Positions 7,984-15,114 of a stretch of DNA of 18,360 nucleotides are shown piece by piece. The notes under the pieces were generated by a model. The model was not told the DNA's origin. It made no database searches and worked only from the letters and a program-made list of their open reading frames with translations. The DNA lies in contig CALFYC010000171.1 of NCBI GenBank assembly GCA_937952895.1, positions 1 to 18,360 of the forward strand, in the 5' to 3' direction. The DNA comes from an uncultured Neisseriaceae bacterium. Lineage in GTDB: Bacteria; Pseudomonadota; Gammaproteobacteria; Burkholderiales; UBA11063. Both the position numbers and the translations under genes were made by a program. The first letter of the stretch is position 1; every line of letters starts with the position of its first letter.

Positions 7984-9798
7984 TTATAGAAGAACTTGGT
8001 CAGTTTGGCTTTGATGCACTTTATTGATATAAAAATTTATAATTTCAATCAAATCATTGCCAAAAGAATGTAGCCTAGTCTGCCCAATCCCATAAATCAT
8101 TTTTAAGGCATTTATATCACAAGGTTTTCCTGCAACCAATTCATAAATTGCCCTATCAGGTAAAATAGCATGATGAGATACATTATTCATTTGTGCTTTA
8201 TTGTGGCGCCAATTTATCAAATCTTTATAGATTTGCTCTTCTAATTCTGTTCTAAGCCATAATGCATCATATTTAAAGGTCTTTTTATCATTTAACTTAG
8301 GTAAATGCACATCTTTAAGACCTCTTAGTACTGGCAATGATTTTTGATTAAGTTTTAAATTACCAGTTTCAAAATCAATATCAATTATTCCCCTACTATA
8401 GAGCTGTCTAATTGTTCTTCGAAGATTTTTAGCACTGTATTCTTGAACCAAACCAAAAGTTGAAAGTTTATGATGTTCCCAAATTTGAACATTAATACTC
8501 GGCTTGCCTCTTAAGATATCAATGATATGTCCTGAACCAAATTTTTGATTAACTTTATAAATAGTTGACAAAATTTTTTGTGTTAATGTCGTTGCATCAA
8601 ACATAATTGGTGAATTTAAACAATTATCACAATAGCCACAATCTCCTGAATCTTCCCCCATCATGTCTAATAATGTTTTACGTCTACAGTTCGTTGTCTC
8701 ACAATACTCAACCATTTTTTTAAGTTTAGCTAATTCATATTTCTTTTTAAGAATATCATTCTCTGATGTCACAATTATATTACTTAACTGAAGAATTTCC
8801 TTAAATCCGAAACTAACGACACTATAAGCTTTTAGTCCATCACGCCCTGCCCTGCCAGACTCTTGATAAAAATGATCAATACTTCTTGGCATATCAAAAT
8901 GATAAACATATCTAACATCAGGCTTATCAATCCCTAAGCCAAATGCAATTGTAGCAACTATTATTAAACAGTTATTTTGTAAAAATGATTTATGATTAGC
9001 TTCACGAATGTGTGGCTCTAATCCAGCATGGTAGGATTTTGCATTAGAACCATGGCTAATTAAAAATTCTGTAATTTCATCAACTCTACTTCTAGAACAG
9101 CAATAAATAATCCCCGAAGAATGCTTATGCTGATTAATAAACTGTAATAATTGCGACTTAGCATCATTTTTTTCAATAACAGTATAGGTAAAATTTTCAC
9201 GAAGAAATGTGGTGCTAAATATATTGGCATCATGAAGATCTAAATAATGCTTAATATCAACTTTAGTATAACTATCTGCTGTTGCCGTTAACGCTAGTCG
9301 TGGTATTGTAGGAAAATGTTTCGCCAAAAAGCTAAGCTTTTGGTATTCCGGTCTAAAGTCATGCCCCCAATGTGACACACAATGTGCTTCATCTATTGCA
9401 AATAAGCTAATTTCAATATTACTTAAAAATTGAATAAACCAATTTGAACACATTCTCTCAGGTGTTACATACAGGATTTTTATTTGATTTAACTTTAACT
9501 GCAAAAAAACCTCTTGAACTTTATCACGCTCAAGATTAGAACCTAAATAGAGGGCTTTTATTCCAATTTGCTCTAAAGTTTGCACTTGATCTTGCATCAA
9601 AGCAATAAGTGGTGAAACAACTATAGTAACACCCGGTAGAATTACTGCAGGAATTTGATAACAAAGTGACTTTCCACCACCTGTTGACATTAATACTAAA
9701 GCACTATTACCCGTTAATACATGGTTAATGATTTGTTCTTGGTTATCACGAAATTCTTTATAGCCAAATACTTGCTCTAGAACTTCATAAGCATTCAT
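7984..9798 (-). CDS. recQ: ATP-dependent DNA helicase RecQ
   Basis: RecQ is a 3'-5' superfamily 2 helicase acting in recombination and replication-fork repair. The 604 residues hold the full architecture: Walker A STGGGKSL (38-45, Lys43), DEAH at 136-139 with the RecQ aromatic loop SHWGHDFRP, TATAD motif III (171-175), motifs V and VI in VATIAFGLGIDKPD and QESGRAGRDG (312-321). The RQC zinc site uses Cys371, Cys387, Cys390 and Cys393. A winged-helix region and a C-terminal HRDC domain (about 515-590) follow. The ATG at 9798 follows the lgt stop by one base, so the two genes are co-transcribed and probably translationally coupled; the ribosome site (AAAGTG) is weak. It converges with the aldolase gene with no room for a terminator between them. 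Confidence 0.97.
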   Translation of the reverse strand: MNAYEVLEQVFGYKEFRDNQEQIINHVLTGNSALVLMSTGGGKSLCYQIPAVILPGVTIVVSPLIALMQDQVQTLEQIGIKALYLGSNLERDKVQEVFLQLKLNQIKILYVTPERMCSNWFIQFLSNIEISLFAIDEAHCVSHWGHDFRPEYQKLSFLAKHFPTIPRLALTATADSYTKVDIKHYLDLHDANIFSTTFLRENFTYTVIEKNDAKSQLLQFINQHKHSSGIIYCCSRSRVDEITEFLISHGSNAKSYHAGLEPHIREANHKSFLQNNCLIIVATIAFGLGIDKPDVRYVYHFDMPRSIDHFYQESGRAGRDGLKAYSVVSFGFKEILQLSNIIVTSENDILKKKYELAKLKKMVEYCETTNCRRKTLLDMMGEDSGDCGYCDNCLNSPIMFDATTLTQKILSTIYKVNQKFGSGHIIDILRGKPSINVQIWEHHKLSTFGLVQEYSAKNLRRTIRQLYSRGIIDIDFETGNLKLNQKSLPVLRGLKDVHLPKLNDKKTFKYDALWLRTELEEQIYKDLINWRHNKAQMNNVSHHAILPDRAIYELVAGKPCDINALKMIYGIGQTRLHSFGNDLIEIINFYINKVHQSQTDQVLL

Positions 9799-9799
9799 A

Positions 9800-10627
9800 T
9801 CACTTTGCTACAGGAAAATTAACTGGTGGAAAAGTAGATTTTTTAGTTGCAACTGCATACATAATTAACCCAACGACAATCATTGGTACACATAGCCACT
9901 GCCCCATTGATAGTCCAGTTGTTTTTACAACATCTACTAAAAAGGCATCAGGCTCTCTAAAATATTCTAAGAAGAACCGAATACAGCCATAGCATAAAAG
10001 AAACATTCCCGAAGTTTGACCTGTTTTACGTGGCTTACTTGCATAAATCCATAAAATAATCGTCAAGATAATTCCTTCACCCAATGCTTCATATAGTTCA
10101 GATGGATGACGCGGAAGCATTGATCCCGATTGCGGATAAACCATAGCCCACGGAAGATTCGAAGTAACCACACGACCAATTAATTCGCCATTGATAAAAT
10201 TCCCTATTCTACCAAAGAATAAATCTAATGGAATTAAGGGCGCTACAAAATCAGATAGAATAAAGAAAGTTGAATTAATTTTTCTTGCAAAAATATAAAT
10301 TCCTACAAATACCCCAAGCATTCCACCGTGAAAAGACATCCCACCATGCCATACTTTAAAAATATCTAATGGATTATGGAAAAAATATATCGGCTGATAA
10401 AATAAACAATAACCAAGCCTACCACCAATTATAACTCCCATCGCACCATAAAAGATAAAATCATCTATTAGTCTATAAGTTAACACTGAATGTCCATATT
10501 TTTTTAAGCGATATTTACCCCCATATACAAAGAATAAAAAACCCAACATATACATGATTCCATACCAATGAACTTTGATGGAACCAATACTAAATGCAAC
10601 TGGATCTAACTTTGGATACATTAACAT
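9800..10627 (-). CDS. lgt: Prolipoprotein diacylglyceryl transferase
   Basis: Lgt transfers diacylglycerol from phosphatidylglycerol to the lipobox cysteine of prolipoproteins in the inner membrane, the first step for all lipoproteins, including the four encoded in this window. The 275-residue protein has seven expected membrane spans. The diagnostic segments are present: HWYGIMY (20-26), HGGMSFHGG with His100 (E. coli His103), the Lgt signature GRIGNFINGEL (139-149) with Arg140 and Asn143, RHPSELYEA (173-181), and the late FREPD with Arg225 (E. coli Arg239). The ATG at 10627 is preferred because AGGGTG lies 8 bases upstream; another ATG is two codons later. It is first in a two-gene operon with recQ. 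Confidence 0.97.
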   Translation of the reverse strand: MLMYPKLDPVAFSIGSIKVHWYGIMYMLGFLFFVYGGKYRLKKYGHSVLTYRLIDDFIFYGAMGVIIGGRLGYCLFYQPIYFFHNPLDIFKVWHGGMSFHGGMLGVFVGIYIFARKINSTFFILSDFVAPLIPLDLFFGRIGNFINGELIGRVVTSNLPWAMVYPQSGSMLPRHPSELYEALGEGIILTIILWIYASKPRKTGQTSGMFLLCYGCIRFFLEYFREPDAFLVDVVKTTGLSMGQWLCVPMIVVGLIMYAVATKKSTFPPVNFPVAK

Positions 10628-10740
10628 AAGATTTACACCCTTATAATAAAATACTAACTACGGTCTAGATTTTACCACAATAACGTTTAGGGTGGATTTT
10701 TAAGCCATCTAAAATGACCCCTTATAGAGTTACCTGGTAT

Positions 10741-10756
10741 TGTACAATTGTGTACA
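10741..10756. promoter_or_regulatory. Paired TGTACA hexamers, possible repressor site
   Basis: Two copies of the self-complementary hexamer TGTACA begin at 10741 and 10751, one helical turn apart. TGTACA pairs are the known core of YefM-YoeB antitoxin operators, where the centres are about 12 bp apart rather than 10. No yefM or yoeB gene is visible nearby, so the assignment is a lead only. Confidence 0.35.
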
Positions 10757-10768
10757 TTTTTAAATGCG

Positions 10769-10805
10769 CTTATCTCTTAATTTATAATATAAATTAAGAG
10801 ATAAG
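10769..10805. repeat. Perfect 17-bp inverted repeat centred on a TATAAT
   Basis: The arms (10769-10785 and 10789-10805) are exact complements separated by AAT. A TATAAT hexamer at 10783-10788 sits at the centre, with a possible -35 TTTAAA at 10759-10764 (18-bp spacing). An AAGG ribosome-like site at 10803-10806 precedes a GTG at 10812. No T-run follows on either strand, so an operator over a promoter is more likely than a terminator. Confidence 0.5.
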
Positions 10806-10811
10806 GCAAAT

Positions 10812-10987
10812 GTGAAAACATTTACTTTAATATTGAATCAACTTGAAAAACCACACCTCAAAGAGTTCAAGATAGAGAAATAGCAACAATTCAAATGCAA
10901 AGTCAAGCCATCTATAGAAATTAGGGTTTTGCTAATAAGTGGATAATAAAACCTGATAGTTACCCAACTTTACACTCTTCGGCTTAA
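10812..10987 (+). pseudogene. Possible relict of a small gene, interrupted
   Basis: A GTG at 10812, five bases after AAGG, opens a 23-codon frame that stops at 10881-10883. A second frame starting at 10850 reads protein-like text (VQDREIATIQMQSQAIYRN), stops at a TAG (10922-10924), then continues GFANKWIIKPDSYPTLHSSA to a TAA at 10985-10987. One frameshift and one nonsense change would join these into a single ~58-residue product. I do not recognise the product. Chance open stretches in AT-rich DNA are the main alternative. Confidence 0.25.
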
Positions 10988-11146
10988 TCATCAATATAAA
11001 GGTTCTAACTGATCGATTAATACCTGCATTAGCTGACATAATATTTTCATATACGTATCGCCATCTAGCCCAAAAATGTTTGAAAAACAACACGAATAAT
11101 CTCTTAAATAAGTATTTTTAACGGATGCTCAATCCTATAACCTTTA

Positions 11147-11155
11147 TGCTACTAT
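11147..11155 (+). promoter_or_regulatory. Candidate extended -10 promoter of the SDR gene
   Basis: TGCTACTAT provides the TGn extension and a -10 matching 4 of 6 positions, placed about 36-44 bases before the ATG at 11191. No good -35 is seen at normal spacing. Confidence 0.3.
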
Positions 11156-11190
11156 ACAACTTTGAATAATTAGAAGGAGGAATATCCAAT

Positions 11191-11925
11191 ATGGATCTTA
11201 AATTGTCTGGCTTACATGTAGTTGTTACGGGTGCATCTTTTGGAACAGGAAGTTCGGTTGTACAAAAATTTCTTGAGGAAGGGGCACATGTATACTTTTG
11301 TGCTCGTACACAAAGTGGGATAAATAAATTTTTAACGTCTACAAACAATCATCCCAACTTATTTGGAAAAGCTTTAGATGTAACAGATATTTATGCATTT
11401 GATCAATGGCTAACTGAAATAAAACATGTTGATGTATTTATACCTAATGTAAGTGCATTATCTGACAATTGGAATAAAAGTATAGAAATTGACCTAAATT
11501 CTACGATTAAATCTGTTGAATTAATAATTCCATATCTTAAACAATCTAAACAAGCCGCCATTACTTATATTGGATCGGTTGCAAGTAGTTTTGCGAATTC
11601 TCATGTAATGCCAAGTTACGGAGCAACAAAGCTTGCCATAACTTATTACATGAAGACATTGAGTAAAAATCTAATTAAAGATAATATCAGAGTAAATACG
11701 GTATCACCAGGCCATACATTTGCCTCAGGTGGATTTTGGGACAGAATTAAACAAAACAACCCTAAGATATATCAAGATGCCATCAATAGTGGCCCAATGG
11801 GGAGAATGGCAACTGGTGAAGAGATAGCTAACGTAGTGACATTTATTTCAAGTCCAATAGCTAGCTTTGTAAATGGCGCGAATTGGATTGTTGATGGAAA
11901 CCTGACTGATCATATCCAAAATTAA
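11191..11925 (+). CDS. Short-chain dehydrogenase/reductase (SDR family)
   Basis: This 244-residue cytosolic oxidoreductase has a Rossmann fold. The dinucleotide motif TGASFGTG is at 13-20, and Arg39 after the second strand suggests NADP(H) preference. The usual NNAG is replaced by NVSA (86-89). The catalytic set is present: Ser129, Tyr143 and Lys147 in SYGATK. SPGHTFA (172-178) and a C-terminal NGANWIVDG are typical of classical SDRs. The substrate cannot be inferred. A very strong AGGAGG site ends 10 bases before the ATG. The gene stands alone beside the decayed 10628-11190 region, has no same-strand neighbour and ends at a hairpin shared with the next gene, so it may have been acquired with that segment. 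Confidence 0.9.
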   Translation: MDLKLSGLHVVVTGASFGTGSSVVQKFLEEGAHVYFCARTQSGINKFLTSTNNHPNLFGKALDVTDIYAFDQWLTEIKHVDVFIPNVSALSDNWNKSIEIDLNSTIKSVELIIPYLKQSKQAAITYIGSVASSFANSHVMPSYGATKLAITYYMKTLSKNLIKDNIRVNTVSPGHTFASGGFWDRIKQNNPKIYQDAINSGPMGRMATGEEIANVVTFISSPIASFVNGANWIVDGNLTDHIQN

Positions 11926-11941
11926 TATAGTAATTTAGATA

Positions 11942-11975
11942 TTAGTAAGTGAAGTCATCAAACCTCACTTACTAA
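11942..11975. terminator. Hairpin terminator between convergent genes
   Basis: TTAGTAAGTGA (11942-11952) pairs perfectly with TCACTTACTAA (11965-11975) around a 12-base loop. It lies 16 bases after the SDR stop and 11 bases after the stop of the convergent lipoprotein gene. The 3' flanks are A/T-rich but lack a clean T-run. Confidence 0.6.
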
Positions 11976-11986
11976 CTTATAAATAA

Positions 11987-12751
11987 TTACTCATCACTTT
12001 TAGATGATGGCATACTTTCACGAGCATTATCTGGATTTCTACTTGATGCATATTTAACTGCAGTATCTAACCAACCTTTAGCAAGTTCTTCAAATTGATC
12101 AATCGTATTTATTTCTTGGCGGAAACTTTCCCCACTTACAATATTGTAGGCCTCACCTAGGAGTTCACCAGTTGAACTATCTGTAACCTTAACTTCAATA
12201 ATTAAAACCGGGGTTTTACTATCATATCCACTTGCCATTGAAGCCAAACGAATTGCTGCAGAGATTGGTAGAACATTACGCACCTTAAAGCCTTCAGCAT
12301 CAACTTCTGCCCCGGTAATTGCAACCGAAAGTTTTGCAACACCTGGTGCTGCTGTATTAGTTATCGGCATTTTTTTTGATACCACTTCTTTTAGATAATT
12401 GTCTAAATAATTTCTAACTTGATTTACTTTATCCTTTGTTATATTATTAGCTAAATAAGTTGTACTACTTTCATCAACTGCATTTGCCATCTCTTTATTA
12501 TTACTTTCCTTAACTGGCTGGTATAAAACCACAGGTTCAAGAATAACTGCATGATAATTATTACGTTTAGCTTTAGGATTAATATAACGATAAATTTTAG
12601 CTTCTTTTGTATCAACCTCAAGCTGTAATTTACTATAATCAGGCAAAAAACCAGATTTTTTTGCTACTGGATTTGGACGATCTGGAGTCCCCATAAAAGC
12701 ACAACTGATTAGTAAAACAAATATGGAAAAAATAACTAATAACTTTTGCAT
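11987..12751 (-). CDS. DUF3313-type lipoprotein
   Basis: The 254-residue protein has signal peptide MQKLLVIFSIFVLL and lipobox LISC with the lipidated cysteine at residue 17; Ala at +2 fits outer-membrane sorting. The mature start, SGFLPDYSKLQLE followed by YRYINPKAKRNNYHAVILEPVVLYQP, matches the DUF3313 pattern (FL-DYSKL, then a predicted beta strand ending EPV). After an insert come a helix with DNYLKEVVSK, an AKLSVAITGAEV strand, and a glycine/serine-containing segment ending in a conserved-looking GESFRQE. The family role is unknown. The ATG at 12751 has AAGGG about 9 bases upstream and a good promoter at 12782-12810. It is divergent from the iron locus but has its own promoter 178 bases away from the Fur box. 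Confidence 0.8.
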   Translation of the reverse strand: MQKLLVIFSIFVLLISCAFMGTPDRPNPVAKKSGFLPDYSKLQLEVDTKEAKIYRYINPKAKRNNYHAVILEPVVLYQPVKESNNKEMANAVDESSTTYLANNITKDKVNQVRNYLDNYLKEVVSKKMPITNTAAPGVAKLSVAITGAEVDAEGFKVRNVLPISAAIRLASMASGYDSKTPVLIIEVKVTDSSTGELLGEAYNIVSGESFRQEINTIDQFEELAKGWLDTAVKYASSRNPDNARESMPSSKSDE

Positions 12752-12781
12752 AAGAACAACCCTTTTCAGATTTATAGAAAT

Positions 12782-12810
12782 ATTAGACTGAGACGCTATT
12801 TTACTGTAAA
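12782..12810 (-). promoter_or_regulatory. Sigma70 promoter of the DUF3313 gene
   Basis: On the minus strand TTTACA (12810-12805) and TCTAAT (12787-12782) are separated by exactly 17 bases, each matching 5 of 6 consensus positions. The transcript would start about 24 bases before the ATG at 12751. Confidence 0.6.
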
Positions 12811-12988
12811 ACTATTTCTTACGTCTAAAATAAAGAGTTATTTTGAAATTTAAAACTTGAATAGCTCATGAATAATATTAAAAGTTCTCAGTAAAACCAA
12901 ATGATTGAATGTCGTTATGTAATAATGATTTTTGTTATTTGCATGACATATCTCTTTGGTTTACTTAATCATCATACCTGCAAAAAAA

Positions 12989-13018
12989 CTGATAATGATT
13001 CTCATTATCAGGTATAAT
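12989..13018 (+). promoter_or_regulatory. Sigma70 promoter overlapped by the Fur box
   Basis: CTGATA (12989-12994, 4 of 6) and a perfect TATAAT (13013-13018) are 18 bases apart. Transcription should begin near 13025, giving a leader of about 87 bases before the ATG at 13112. Fur bound at 12991-13009 would cover the -35 and spacer and block RNA polymerase. Confidence 0.7.
12991..13009. promoter_or_regulatory. Fur box, near-consensus
   Basis: GATAATGATTCTCATTATC differs at one position from the classical 19-bp Fur consensus GATAATGATAATCATTATC, as I align it. The palindrome extends to 10-base arms (12989-12998 and 13002-13011) around TTC. It predicts iron-repressed expression of the operon starting at 13112. 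Confidence 0.9.
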
Positions 13019-13029
13019 ATTCCCTATCG

Positions 13030-13057
13030 TTGCTTATAAACTATATTTTATAAGCAA
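13030..13057 (+). promoter_or_regulatory. 5' leader stem-loop of the iron operon
   Basis: TTGCTTATAAA (13030-13040) pairs perfectly with TTTATAAGCAA (13047-13057) around a 6-base loop. It begins only about 5 bases after the predicted transcription start, so it would form a 5'-terminal hairpin in the mRNA. No T-run follows, so it is not a terminator. It may protect the transcript or bind a regulator. Confidence 0.5.
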
Positions 13058-13111
13058 ATTCAAAATACAGCGCATTAACTCAACTAATTGATTATTTTTA
13101 AAGGATTTAAC

Positions 13112-13861
13112 ATGAAACTAATAAAAATACTAACTATCAGTTTAAGTATATTTGGTATGACCCAAGTATTGGCAGAAGAAGTTCCATTATGCGCATTACC
13201 TACAGCAGGAAACCCAAATGCAGTTGTTGACAATGCCAAAATTGAAGGTGATCAAGATCCTGGTTGTAAAGATGTAATAACTCAAGCATCGACATTACAA
13301 GGCAAGATCCTAAATAGTAAAGCCAATGACCCTAAATACAAAGTAGCATTAGAAAATCAAACAGCACTACCTCAGCATATAAAAGTAGGAACCGTATATC
13401 TACAACCAATTACAATGTCACCTAATGGATTTATGCGCCCTCGTTCTGACTCTGATATTCATTTAGAAATTGATATTCATGCTCAAGATAATATTAAATC
13501 AAGTGGTTTTGCCCCAGGCGATTGGCTACCTAATGCAAATATTACTTACAGCATCCAAAAAATTGGCGAATCATCTCCCATTGCTTGTGGATTCAATAAT
13601 CAAACAAATAAACCCAATAACGAAACCACTTGTACTTTAATGTCAATGGCTGCCTCTGACGGTGCACATTATGGTGATAATGTAAAACTTAAAGGTCCTG
13701 GTTTTTATGTAATAACTTTTAATGCATCTTCAAACCCTAATGCATTTGGTTGGCATACAGACACTGATAGTAAACTTTTAAGTACAGCATATGTAGATTG
13801 GAAATTTAAACAAAGCTATATTATGAAATGGACTGGGATTGGTAAAAAAGGTGGTTACTAA
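13112..13861 (+). CDS. ftrA: P19/FtrA-type periplasmic iron-binding protein (Tp34 family), long form
   Basis: P19/FtrA/Tp34 proteins bind Cu and Fe in the periplasm and feed ferrous iron to an FTR1-type permease. From the ATG at 13112 (AAAGGA six bases upstream) the chain has 249 residues with signal peptide 1-21 (VLA then EE). Family features are YLQPITM (96-102), DIHLEIDIHA (115-124), MAASDGAHYGDNV (179-191) and GPGFYVITF (195-203). Met179 and His186 have the 7-residue spacing of the Met88/His95 metal ligands of Campylobacter P19, and His215 in GWHTDTD is the likely equivalent of His132. Most relatives have about 175-200 residues; this one has an extra N-terminal stretch (about 22-85) and four cysteines (27, 52, 159, 174) that could form two disulfides. 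It is the first gene of a Fur-controlled operon and its stop overlaps the next start by one base. Confidence 0.9.
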   Translation: MKLIKILTISLSIFGMTQVLAEEVPLCALPTAGNPNAVVDNAKIEGDQDPGCKDVITQASTLQGKILNSKANDPKYKVALENQTALPQHIKVGTVYLQPITMSPNGFMRPRSDSDIHLEIDIHAQDNIKSSGFAPGDWLPNANITYSIQKIGESSPIACGFNNQTNKPNNETTCTLMSMAASDGAHYGDNVKLKGPGFYVITFNASSNPNAFGWHTDTDSKLLSTAYVDWKFKQSYIMKWTGIGKKGGY

Positions 13862-15114
13862 TGAATAAACTCTGGTTACTTCTATTACTAGCCATTACTA
13901 ATTTAGTATATGCGCACAATGGAGATTTATTGATCATAAATGCTATTATCAATCCTACTGAAATTAGATTGGTTCCAGATACTATTCCAAACGATAATCC
14001 GTTTATGATTCATGTAATAAATAAGACAGGAGTGGCTGTTGAGCTTGAAAATAGTGATACTTCAGTTGAGGTGTATGATGGTATGGATAAAACTTTTAAA
14101 ATCGGTTTAGCAAAAGGCGACTATAAATTCTTTAATGATTTCAACCCTAAAACTAAAACTGCAATTTTACATGTTGTTCCGAATACTAGCATAGCCAGCA
14201 CTTCAATTAGTGATATTAATAATCAACCTGTCAATTCATCTCCTGAAGTTATTACAAGTAAAAGCAAACTCTCGGAAATATTTTTTATTATTTGGCGCGA
14301 AAGCATTGAAGCATTATTAGTTGTTGGAATTGTATTTAGTTGGATTAAACATTTAAAAGTCGGACAAAAATCGGCCATGGTATTTCTCTGGCTAGGGGTT
14401 GCTATTGGTTTAGCTTGCGCCATAATTTTAGGTTTTGGGCTAATTGAATTAAGTAGTATTGTAACTGGAGAAACTCAAAACTATCTCCAAGCCATCATGA
14501 TTTTTATAGCAGCCGCTATGATTGTATATATGGTCAAATGGATGAGAGCAAATGCACGAACATTAAAAACCGACATGTTAAATACAATTAGTAAAAATTC
14601 CAATAGTAAATGGAATATATCAATATTAATTGTAGTTGCTATTGCTATTGCTAGAGAAGGTAGTGAAGCTATGATTTTCATCTATGCAATTGGTTTTGGT
14701 CAACATGGTAATGTTAGTTTCTCAATGAGTATAACTTTACTTTTAGGCATAATTGCAGCCATCTTCACAGTTTATTTATTTCAATTAAGTAACCGCATTT
14801 TTAATTGGAAATATTTCTTTAAAATAACTGAAATTTTACTACTTCTATTAAGTGGTGGTCTACTATTAAATTGTACTGATTTACTAATTTCAGCAGGTCT
14901 ATTTTCACCACTTCATACAAAAATTTGGGATACTTCATTTCTAATTAGTGATGGCGGATATATTTCGCCAATACTTAGTAGCTTTATAGGTTATCGTTCA
15001 ACGCCATCGCTAACGGATTTAATTGTCTATTTATTATATTGGATTACTGTTTATTTTATCTTAAAAAATCGCCCAGGACTTAGGAGTATACAACAAAAAC
15101 ACCATGAAAAATAG
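13861..15114 (+). CDS. ftrC: Fused cupredoxin-FTR1 iron permease (FtrB-FtrC fusion)
   Basis: FTR1 permeases import iron across the inner membrane using REGxE motifs, usually after oxidation or handling by a copper protein. This 417-residue chain has a signal peptide (1-18, VYA then HN), a periplasmic cupredoxin-like domain (about 19-108), a Ser/Asn-rich linker (109-136) and a seven-span FTR1 domain (137-402). The two metal-binding motifs are RESIE (146-150) and REGSE (265-269); Gly of the first is replaced by Ser, but the acidic residues are kept. In FtrABCD systems the cupredoxin (FtrB) and permease (FtrC) are normally separate. The cupredoxin ends in DYKFFNDFNP, where relatives as I recall them have a His in the FH position; its copper ligand set therefore looks incomplete. 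Its ATG overlaps the previous TAA (TAATG), with GGTGG just upstream, so translation is coupled. Confidence 0.9.
   Translation: MNKLWLLLLLAITNLVYAHNGDLLIINAIINPTEIRLVPDTIPNDNPFMIHVINKTGVAVELENSDTSVEVYDGMDKTFKIGLAKGDYKFFNDFNPKTKTAILHVVPNTSIASTSISDINNQPVNSSPEVITSKSKLSEIFFIIWRESIEALLVVGIVFSWIKHLKVGQKSAMVFLWLGVAIGLACAIILGFGLIELSSIVTGETQNYLQAIMIFIAAAMIVYMVKWMRANARTLKTDMLNTISKNSNSKWNISILIVVAIAIAREGSEAMIFIYAIGFGQHGNVSFSMSITLLLGIIAAIFTVYLFQLSNRIFNWKYFFKITEILLLLLSGGLLLNCTDLLISAGLFSPLHTKIWDTSFLISDGGYISPILSSFIGYRSTPSLTDLIVYLLYWITVYFILKNRPGLRSIQQKHHEK

Larger units (their letters stand above)
10628..11190. other. 563-base region without an intact gene; decayed DNA with operator-like elements
   Basis: No frame encodes a convincing full protein. 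From left to right it holds the lgt leader, two TGTACA hexamers (10741-10756), a 17-bp perfect inverted repeat containing a TATAAT (10769-10805), a GTG mini-frame with a ribosome site (10812-10883), a coding-like but interrupted stretch to about 10987, a minus-strand open stretch (about 10940-11120) ending in KLGNYQVLLSTY without a good start, and the SDR promoter and ribosome site near the right edge. The mixture of intact control signals with broken frames suggests a lost small operon or mobile-element scar between lgt and the SDR gene. Confidence 0.5.
12752..13111. other. Divergent intergenic control region of the DUF3313 gene and the iron operon
   Basis: The 360 bases hold the minus-strand promoter at 12782-12810, about 170 bases (12820-12985) in which I find no gene, tRNA or clear site, then the Fur-controlled promoter and 5' stem-loop of the iron operon. 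A weak TTG in frame with the first iron gene at 13088 is not preferred over the ATG at 13112. Confidence 0.7.

Noticed and set aside
10681..10731. Possible IS21-family end (text ending AAATGACCCC)
   Set aside because: The resemblance is from memory only, no matching inverted end is found on the other side of the gap, and no transposase is recognisable.
11118..11348. Minus-strand open frame across the SDR start
   Set aside because: It runs antisense to the clear Rossmann motif and strong ribosome site of the SDR gene, has no ribosome site of its own and reads as low-quality protein text.
12820..12985. Search for a small RNA or tRNA in the gap before the Fur box
   Set aside because: No cloverleaf, no strong stem with a T-run and no clear promoter were found.
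13088..13111. Upstream TTG start for the P19 gene
   Set aside because: The ATG at 13112 has a well-placed AAAGGA and gives a normal signal peptide; the TTG start would put eight extra residues in front of it.
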